Assembly: GCA_044222045.1 (NCBI GenBank)
Contig: JBGAOB010000023.1
Location: forward strand, 1 to 29,745
DNA from: JBGAMH01 sp044222045
GTDB lineage: Bacteria > Eisenbacteria > RBG-16-71-46
Reading direction: 5' to 3'
DNA: 29,745 nucleotides
Every line of letters starts with the position of its first letter. Positions within the stretch are counted from its first letter, which is position 1. Shown here piece after piece: positions 24,589-29,745 of this stretch. The notes beneath the pieces were generated by a model, which saw only the letters and a list, made by a program, of their open reading frames with translations, made no database searches and was not told the origin of the DNA. A program made the position numbers and the translations under genes.

Positions 24589-25869
24589 TCACGCCGGCGG
24601 TCGGATCTCCGTCATGCCGCCCAGGTAGGGCTGCAGGGCGGCGGGAATCGCCACGGAGCCGTCGGCGCGCTGGTGGTTCTCGAGCAGCGTGGCGAACGTG
24701 CGCGGCAGCGCCACGCCCGACGCGTTCAACGTGTGCGGGTGTTCCACGCGCGAGCCCGCCTCGCGGCGCCAGCGCAGCCCCAGGCGGCGCGCCTGGAAGT
24801 CCTCGAAGTTCGAGCACGAGCTGCACTCGAGCCACGTGCCCGTGCCCGGCGACCACACCTCGAAGTCGTAGCACTTGGCGGCGGCGAAGCTCATGTCGCC
24901 CGAGCACAGCAGCAGCACGCGGTACGGCAACTCGAGCGCCTCGAAGATGTCCGCCACGTCGCGCGCGAGCTTCTCGTGCTCGTCGTAGCTCGTCTCGGGT
25001 GCCACGAACTTCACGAGCTCGACCTTGTCGAACTGGTGCACGCGCACCATGCCGCGCGTGTCGCGCCCCGCGGCGCCGGCTTCGCGCCGGTACGACGCGC
25101 AGTAGGCCGTGAGATAACGCGGCAGCGCCTCGGGCTCGAGGATCTCCTCGCGGTGGATGTTCGTCACCGGCACTTCGGCGGTCGGGTTCAGGAACAGGTC
25201 GTCCTCACCGATGTGGTACATGTCGCCTTCCAGCTTCGGCAGCTGCCCGGTGCCGAACAGCGCGGCGCGCCGGATCACGTGCGGCACCGACACCTCTTTG
25301 TAGCCGTGCTTCGTGGTGTGGAAGTCGAGCATGAAGTTGATGAGCGCGCGCTCGATCCGCGCGCCGAGCCCGGTGAACAGCAGGAATCCCGAGCCGGAGA
25401 TCTTGGCGGCGCGCTCGAAGTCGAGCAGGCCGAGGTTCGTGGCCAGGTCCCAGTGCGGCTTCGGCTCGAAGTCGAACTTCGGCACGTCACCCCACGTGCG
25501 CACGACCTGGTTCTGCGACGCGTCCATGCCCGGCGGCACGCTCGGGTGCGGCAGCTGCGGGATCCATGCGGCGAGCGCCACGGTCTCCTCTTCCAGCTGG
25601 CGCAGCTCGGCGTCGAGCGCCTTGACCTTGTCGCCCAGTTCGCGCATCGCGGCGATCTCGGCGTCGGCGTTCTGCCCCGAGGTCTTCTTGCGGGCGATCT
25701 CCTCGCTGGCCGCGTTGCGGCGCGCCTTGAGCTGCTCGGTCTCGTGCAGGACGGCCAGCCGCCGCTCTTCGATCTGGTAGAAGCGCGACAGGTCCACGTT
25801 CATGCCCTTCAGGGCGATGCCGGCCTCGACCTTGTCACGGTTGGTGCGCAGGAACTTGAGATCGTGCAT
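24589..25869 (-). CDS. serS: Seryl-tRNA synthetase
   Basis: Intact, 426 residues, ATG at 25869. The N-terminal coiled-coil tRNA-binding arm spans about 25-105 (YQIEERRLAVLHETEQLKAR, LGDKVKALDAELRQLEEETV). The class II catalytic core follows: FLNPTAEVPVTN, motif 2 YRREAGAAGRDTRGMVRVHQ with FDKVE, CSGDMSFAAAKCYDFEVWSP, ECSSCSNFEDFQARR, and motif 3 LPRTFATLLENHQ. It charges tRNA-Ser and supplies Ser-tRNA-Sec where selenocysteine is made, which matters for the selenoprotein candidate in this window. Upstream there is only a weak Shine-Dalgarno; GCTAGCTCC at about 25952-25960 may be part of its promoter. Confidence 0.96.
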   Translation of the reverse strand: MHDLKFLRTNRDKVEAGIALKGMNVDLSRFYQIEERRLAVLHETEQLKARRNAASEEIARKKTSGQNADAEIAAMRELGDKVKALDAELRQLEEETVALAAWIPQLPHPSVPPGMDASQNQVVRTWGDVPKFDFEPKPHWDLATNLGLLDFERAAKISGSGFLLFTGLGARIERALINFMLDFHTTKHGYKEVSVPHVIRRAALFGTGQLPKLEGDMYHIGEDDLFLNPTAEVPVTNIHREEILEPEALPRYLTAYCASYRREAGAAGRDTRGMVRVHQFDKVELVKFVAPETSYDEHEKLARDVADIFEALELPYRVLLLCSGDMSFAAAKCYDFEVWSPGTGTWLECSSCSNFEDFQARRLGLRWRREAGSRVEHPHTLNASGVALPRTFATLLENHQRADGSVAIPAALQPYLGGMTEIRPPA

Positions 25870-26023
25870 GGGACGGGAACTCGTTGGGGCTCGCCGTCGC
25901 CCGGAGCGCGCGCGGTCGGCGCGAAGGGCGTGCGCGAATGCGATGGGTCGGAGCTAGCAAAGCCCAACGCGGGATCGCGCGCAAGGCGGCCCGGGTCCGA
26001 ACGGCGGCGCGGGACGGTGCGGC

Positions 26024-26350
26024 TCAGTGCCCGTGCACGCCCGTGGAGTCCTCGCGGTAGAGCTCGCGCGCCTTCGCGTACGCCTGCCGGGCCTCGTCGT
26101 CGCGGCCGAGCTTGCCCAGCGCCATGCCCAGCCCGTAGAACGCGGCCGGGTCGCGCGGGCTCACCACGGCGGCGCTCGCGTAGCGCTTCGCGGCGCCGTC
26201 GAAGTCGCCCTGCTTGAACGCCGCGTTGCCGGCGTCGATCAGGGCCTGCGAGCGGGCGCGGCTCGTGTCGGGCGTGGGCGCCTTGCGGGCGCACGCGCCG
26301 GTGGCGAGCAGCAGCGTCAGCGCGAGCAGGATCGCGGGGAGTCGTCGCAT
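26024..26350 (-). CDS. Small TPR-containing exported protein, probable lipoprotein
   Basis: 108 residues, starting MRRLPAILLALTLLLATGAC, a signal peptide with a Cys that fits a loose lipobox. The mature part has two TPR units: ALIDAGNAAFKQGDFDGAAK with RYASAAVVSPRDPAAFYGLG, and MALGKLGRDDEARQAYAKAR. Likely a periplasmic or envelope-attached adaptor. No specific partner can be named. It is preceded by the rpsP terminator and followed by serS after 154 bases. Confidence 0.75.
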   Translation of the reverse strand: MRRLPAILLALTLLLATGACARKAPTPDTSRARSQALIDAGNAAFKQGDFDGAAKRYASAAVVSPRDPAAFYGLGMALGKLGRDDEARQAYAKARELYREDSTGVHGH

Positions 26351-26460
26351 GGCCGCGCACCTTGCCGCGCGGCGCGACGGCGGGTCAAGCGCGGCGGCGG
26401 CCCCGCGACGGATGCCCGGGCGGGCGGTACGCGACCGGACCAGCGCGCCGGGAAAGCGGA

Positions 26461-26489
26461 AGCCCCGGTCCCACATCGGAACCGGGGCT
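26461..26489 (-). terminator. Intrinsic terminator of the ffh-rpsP unit
   Basis: AGCCCCGGT (26461-26469) pairs perfectly with ACCGGGGCT (26481-26489), with an 11-base loop. On the minus strand it is followed by TCCGCTTTCCC. It lies 90 bases past the rpsP stop. Confidence 0.65.
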
Positions 26490-26578
26490 GCTGTCGTTTG
26501 CGGCTGAGAGGGGCTTTCCGCCGCGGCCAGGCGTCCGTGCCGGCTCGCGACGTCATGCCGCGGGCCGCACCACCGGCG

Positions 26579-26998
26579 CTACTTCTTCTTGGGCTGCTTC
26601 TTGTCGTGGACCTTGGCGGCCATCTTCGCGCGCTTCTTGGCGCGAGCCACCTTGGCCTTGGCCTTGCGCTCGGTCTTCTTGCGCGGCGCGGCGCGCTTCA
26701 CGGGCGCCTTCGCCTTGGCCTCCTCCGCCTTCTTGGCCGGCTTGCTCGGGCGCTTCCAGGTCAGGCCTTCCATGCGGAAGAGCGACGCGGCCTGCACGGA
26801 CGGCTGCGCGCCCTTCTCGATCCAGGCGAGCACCTTGTCCTTGTCGAGCTTCAGCGCGTAGGGCTTCGCCATCGGGTCGTAGTGACCAATGATCTCGACG
26901 AAACGGCCATCGCGCTGGCGGCGCGAATCGGCGACGACGACACGGTAGAAGGGACGCTTCTTGGCCCCTGCCCGCATCATGCGAATGACGACCGCCAT
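26579..26998 (-). CDS. rpsP: 30S ribosomal protein S16 with long basic tail
   Basis: 139 residues. ATG at 26998 follows a consensus AGGAGG about 10 bases upstream. Residues 1-80 are the S16 fold (MAVVIRMMRAGAKKRPFYRV, VVADSRRQRDGRFVEIIGHY, DPMAKPYALKLDKDKVLAWI, GAQPSVQAASLFRMEGL). The remaining ~58 residues are almost all Lys, Ala, Arg and Pro (KPAKKAEEAKAKAPVKRAAP, KKTERKAKAKVARAKKRAKM), resembling histone-H1-like tails. S16 is usually 80-100 residues. It is needed for 30S assembly and binds 16S rRNA. It follows ffh as in many genomes, but rimM, trmD and rplS do not follow here. Confidence 0.95.
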   Translation of the reverse strand: MAVVIRMMRAGAKKRPFYRVVVADSRRQRDGRFVEIIGHYDPMAKPYALKLDKDKVLAWIEKGAQPSVQAASLFRMEGLTWKRPSKPAKKAEEAKAKAPVKRAAPRKKTERKAKAKVARAKKRAKMAAKVHDKKQPKKK

Positions 26999-27163
26999 GC
27001 TGGGTGAACCTCCTGAAGAGTGAAGAAGTCCGCGCGAGCGGACCGGTTGCGTTCGTGAGTGGCCTTGCGCGCCAGCGTGATCGACGGTGCGCGTCATTCC
27101 GGTCGCGCGCCCACGGGGTCGCAAAGGGCGGGCATGATGCCCGGAAACGGGGTCCGGCGCAAG

Positions 27164-27192
27164 GCGGGCGGGACCGCCCAACGCCCGCCCGC
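27164..27192. terminator. Hairpin in the ffh-rpsP gap
   Basis: GCGGGCGGG (27164-27172) pairs with CCCGCCCGC (27184-27192). It lies in the 253-base gap between ffh and rpsP and may attenuate read-through or fold into the rpsP leader. Confidence 0.35.
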
Positions 27193-27218
27193 CGAGCGGG
27201 TTCGGCCGGCACCGCGGG

Positions 27219-27247
27219 GCCCGGGCGGGCCGTCGGCCCGGCCGGGC
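27219..27247 (-). terminator. Hairpin directly after ffh
   Basis: GCCCGGGCGGGCC (27219-27231) pairs with GGCCCGGCCGGGC (27235-27247) with one mismatch and a 3-base loop, starting five bases past the ffh stop. There is no T-tract. Together with the next hairpin it suggests partial separation of ffh and rpsP. Confidence 0.45.
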
Positions 27248-27251
27248 GCTG

Positions 27252-28580
27252 CTACCGCCGCCTGCCCCGCAGGCCGCCCAGGCCGCGCGGACCCTTCTTG
27301 AGCGCCTTCATCATGGTGCGGGCGCTCTCGTAGTCCTTCAGCAGCCGGTTCACCTCGGTCACCGTGGTGCCGCTGCCGGCGGCGATGCGCTTGCGGCGGC
27401 TGCCGTCCAGCAGCCGGATGTTCGCGCGCTCGCGAATGGTCATCGACTGGAGAATGGCCTCGTACTTCTTGAGCACGCCCAGGTTCGGGCGCACCTGGTC
27501 GAGCGCCGCCTTGTTCATGCCGGGCATCATCTTGAGCAGGTCCTCGAGCGGCCCGAGCTTCTTCACCGCGCGCAGCTGCTCGAGGAAGTCGTCGAGCGTG
27601 AAGTCCTGCTTGCGCAGCTTCTCGGCCATCTTCATGGCGTCCTGCTCGTCGACGGCGAGCCGCGCCTTCTCCACCAGGCCGACCACGTCGCCCATGCCCA
27701 AGATGCGGCCGGCCACGCGCTGCGCGTCGAACACCTCGAGGCCGTCGAGCTTCTCGCCCACGCCCAGGAACAGCAGCGGCTTGCCCGTGACCTGCCGCAG
27801 GCTCAGCGCCGCGCCGCCGCGCGCGTCGCCGTCCATCTTGGTGAGCACCATGCCGTCCACGCCGATGCGCTCGGCGAACGCCTGGCCCACCTTGACCGAC
27901 TCCTGCCCGATCATGCCGTCCACCACCAGCAGCACCTGGTGCGCGCGCACCACGCGCTTGAGCTCGGCGAGCTCGTTCATCAGGTCGTCGTCGATGTGCA
28001 GGCGGCCGGCGGTGTCGAGAATCAGGAAGTCGAATCCGCGCGTGCGCGCTTCGTCCAGCGCCTTCGCCGCGATGTCGCGCGGCGCGGTGCCGTCGGGCGC
28101 GCGCCAGAAGCCCTGCTTGGCCTGCGCGGCCACGCGTTCGAGCTGGTCGATGGCGGCCGGGCGGTAGACGTCGGCGCTCGCCAGCAGCACGCGCTTGCCG
28201 CGGTCCTTGAGCCACAGCGCGAGCTTGCCCGCGAACGTGGTCTTGCCCGATCCCTGCAGGCCGGCGAGCAGCACGGTGGTCGGCAGGTGCGGCGAGCCCG
28301 CGAGGCCGACCGGCGTGGAGCCGAGCAGCTTCACCAGCTCGTCGTGGACGATGCCCACCACCTGCTGCCCGGCGGACAGGCTCTTCAGCACGTCCTCGCC
28401 GATCGCGCGCTGCTCGACGGCGGCCACGAAGTCGCGCGCCACCGACACGGGCACGTCGGCCTCGAGCAGCGCGCGGCGCACGTCGCGCAGGCTCTCGCGG
28501 ATGTTGTCGGGCGTCAGGCGGGCCTGCCCGGTGAGCGAACGGACGATGCCCTGGAATCGGTCGGTGAGGTTCTCGAACAC
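27252..28580 (-). CDS. ffh: Signal recognition particle GTPase Ffh (SRP54)
   Basis: Intact, 442 residues, GTG at 28580 with a weak GGGGA upstream. The N domain includes LRDVRRALLEADVPVSVARD. The G domain shows GLQGSGKTTFAGKLA (107-121), ADVYRPAAIDQL, DTAGRLHIDD, TKMDGDARGGAALS and GVGEKLDGLEVFD. The M domain (from about 295) is Met-rich: GMGDVVGLVEKARLAVDEQD, LLKMMPGMNKA, SMTIRERANIRLLDGSRRKR IAAGSG. Ffh with 4.5S RNA binds signal sequences on ribosomes and hands them to FtsY at the membrane. The C-terminus is short (GLRGRRR). No 4.5S RNA gene was recognised in the window. Confidence 0.96.
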   Translation of the reverse strand: MFENLTDRFQGIVRSLTGQARLTPDNIRESLRDVRRALLEADVPVSVARDFVAAVEQRAIGEDVLKSLSAGQQVVGIVHDELVKLLGSTPVGLAGSPHLPTTVLLAGLQGSGKTTFAGKLALWLKDRGKRVLLASADVYRPAAIDQLERVAAQAKQGFWRAPDGTAPRDIAAKALDEARTRGFDFLILDTAGRLHIDDDLMNELAELKRVVRAHQVLLVVDGMIGQESVKVGQAFAERIGVDGMVLTKMDGDARGGAALSLRQVTGKPLLFLGVGEKLDGLEVFDAQRVAGRILGMGDVVGLVEKARLAVDEQDAMKMAEKLRKQDFTLDDFLEQLRAVKKLGPLEDLLKMMPGMNKAALDQVRPNLGVLKKYEAILQSMTIRERANIRLLDGSRRKRIAAGSGTTVTEVNRLLKDYESARTMMKALKKGPRGLGGLRGRRR

Positions 28581-28939
28581 GCGCGTCCCCGAAGTGGAAA
28601 GTGGGCGGGGAGCCTAGCAGAAGACGCCGCGCCGGGCGCGGGCGGAGATAGCCCCCGAGGCGCCGCCGCGCGGGGGGCGATGTACATGCGGGTGGCGGAG
28701 ACTTTGCGTTGATTTGAGTTGACGGGGTTTCGCGTGAGTGGTGGGAGCACCCCGGGAAGCGCTTCGCCACGTCGCGCGTACGTGCGCTGCATGCGCAAGC
28801 ACGGCGCGAAGCGCGCGCGATTCGATTTCGCGAGGGCGCGCGCGCGTTGCGCGGCGTGCGGGCGCATGCGTTCGCCGAAAAGTCGCGTGTTAGAAAGAAC
28901 GCGCCCCGCGATGACTCGCCCCCGAAGGTGAGTGTCGTG
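28581..28939. other. Divergent intergenic region, ffh / HNH-type gene
   Basis: About 359 bases without a convincing gene. On the minus side TAGGCT (28616-28611) is a possible -10 box for ffh, without a good -35. On the plus side GTGTTAGAA (around 28888-28896) is a possible -10 region for the 28940 gene. A CG-dinucleotide-rich run (about 28805-28860) has several short overlapping dyads but no single clear structure. No tRNA, 4.5S or other RNA gene is recognisable. Confidence 0.4.
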
Positions 28940-29745
28940 ATGTCGAAGTGGTCCTTCGATTCGCACCGGAACGCCGCGCTGCTCTCGTTGCTGGCCGAAC
29001 TCGCCGCCCGTGATCGCGCGACCACCGCCGAGCTGCTGGCGGTGATCGGCGAGGTGGACGCGCGGCGGCTTCACCGGGGCCGGGGTTACGGCTCGATGTA
29101 TCGCTACTGCCTGGGCGTCCTCCACATGTCGGAAGACATGGCGTTCAAGCGCATCCAGGTCGCCCGGGCGGCGCGGAAGTTCCCCGTCCTCCTCGAGATG
29201 ATCGCGGACGGACGGCTCCACCTGTCCGGCGCGATCCTGCTCGTGCCGCGGCTGCGGCCGGACAACGTCGAGCTGCTGCTCTCGGAGGCCACGAACAGGA
29301 CCAAGCGCGAGATCAAGCTGGTGCTGGCGAAGTACTTCCCCGAGCCGGACGTGGAGACGGTGATCGTGCCCGTGCGGTCCGGGCACGCGGACACGGCGCC
29401 GGCCGAGAGTGCGCACGTCACTGCGGGCGCCGAGGAGGAGTCCGCGTGCGCCGCGGCGTCGGCTACGAGCGCCGCGAGCCCGTCCGAACAGGCCGCCCAA
29501 CTGGTTCCGGAACCAGTAGCCGCAGCGCGGCCGCAGCCCGAACTCGTGTCGATCCAACCCGTTCCGCAGTTCCCGCGAGTCGAGCCCCTGTCGCCCGGGC
29601 GCCACATGGTCCAGGTCACCGTCGATCAGGAGACGCACGACCTGCTGCGCTATGCGCAGGCGCTGCTGCTCGACGCCGTGCCGGACGGCTCGGTGCCCGA
29701 GGTCCTGAACCGCGCGCTTCGCGCCCTGGTCGACCAGCTTGAGCG
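28940..29745 (+). CDS. N-terminal part of an HNH-endonuclease-type protein (partial)
   Basis: The frame is open from an ATG at 28940 (GTG at 28937 also in frame) to the window edge, over 268 codons; AAGGTGAG lies just upstream. It begins MSKWSFDSHRNAALLSLLAE, followed by a helical domain (GYGSMYRYCLGVLHMSEDMA, FKRIQVARAARKFPVLLEMI, ADGRLHLSGAILLVPRLRPD, LLSEATNRTKREIKLVLAKY). This matches the N-terminal region of a multi-copy family of HNH nuclease proteins in high-GC bacteria, as I recall. A low-complexity Ala/Glu/Pro linker (about 150-205) leads to HMVQVTVDQETHDLLRYAQA and VLNRALRALVDQLE. The catalytic HNH motif would lie beyond the window, so the nuclease assignment is by family resemblance only. 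Often linked to mobile or defence functions. Confidence 0.7.
   Translation, partial: MSKWSFDSHRNAALLSLLAELAARDRATTAELLAVIGEVDARRLHRGRGYGSMYRYCLGVLHMSEDMAFKRIQVARAARKFPVLLEMIADGRLHLSGAILLVPRLRPDNVELLLSEATNRTKREIKLVLAKYFPEPDVETVIVPVRSGHADTAPAESAHVTAGAEEESACAAASATSAASPSEQAAQLVPEPVAAARPQPELVSIQPVPQFPRVEPLSPGRHMVQVTVDQETHDLLRYAQALLLDAVPDGSVPEVLNRALRALVDQLE

Noticed and set aside
28719..28931. A 70-codon plus-strand frame upstream of the HNH-type gene
   Set aside because: Arg/Ala-rich, no recognisable motif, no Shine-Dalgarno, lies in the divergent promoter region.

Overview
The window is about 29.7 kb of very GC-rich, gene-dense Gram-negative chromosomal DNA. An LptD outer-membrane LPS-assembly protein, several lipoproteins, a secreted beta-propeller-like protein with a FlgD/T9SS-type C-terminal domain, and a PorX-like regulator (receiver plus PglZ/alkaline-phosphatase domain) point to an FCB-superphylum-like lineage. 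A high-GC candidate phylum such as Eisenbacteria would fit, but this is inference from gene content; there is no rRNA in the window.

Layout. (1) 1-3842, minus strand: three tandem paralogues of UshA/5'-nucleotidase-like exported proteins. The two complete ones carry a C-terminal four-CXXCH cytochrome module; the third runs off the left edge. The upstream copy has an in-frame TGA exactly where its paralogues have a conserved Cys, with a bacterial SECIS-like hairpin behind it, so it is a selenoprotein candidate. It also has a TAG and a one-base frameshift. (2) 4122-4945, plus: a TPR protein with a C-terminal HExxH zincin domain. It is followed by a repeat-bearing intergenic stretch. (3) 5414-9134, minus: a copper-handling cluster (CopA Cu+ ATPase, a 29-residue membrane peptide, a cupredoxin lipoprotein) ending in a Sir2/CobB deacylase. 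(4) 9312-18344, minus: a compact operon porX-like, tsaE, tsaB-rimI fusion, accD, folC, lptD with overlapping or near-touching reading frames, linking secretion control, t6A37 tRNA modification, fatty-acid and folate synthesis and outer-membrane assembly. Just upstream (18488-20257) is a secreted protein that looks like a T9SS-type cargo. (5) 20554-23171, plus: an M28 metallopeptidase lipoprotein and a DUF4097-like exported repeat protein, ending in a strong convergent hairpin. (6) 23265-28580, minus: orphan histidine kinase, serS, TPR lipoprotein, rpsP with a long basic tail, ffh. (7) 28940 to the end, plus: N-terminal part of an HNH-nuclease-type protein.

Quality caveat. Seven genes (3rd paralogue, zincin, Sir2, cupredoxin, CopA, TsaB-RimI, PorX) are broken by about fifteen frameshifts. 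Nearly all are explained by loss of one base (two in a few places), and restoring those bases gives family-typical lengths. This looks like consensus-sequence deletion error rather than gene decay. Such genes are annotated over their full reconstructed extent.
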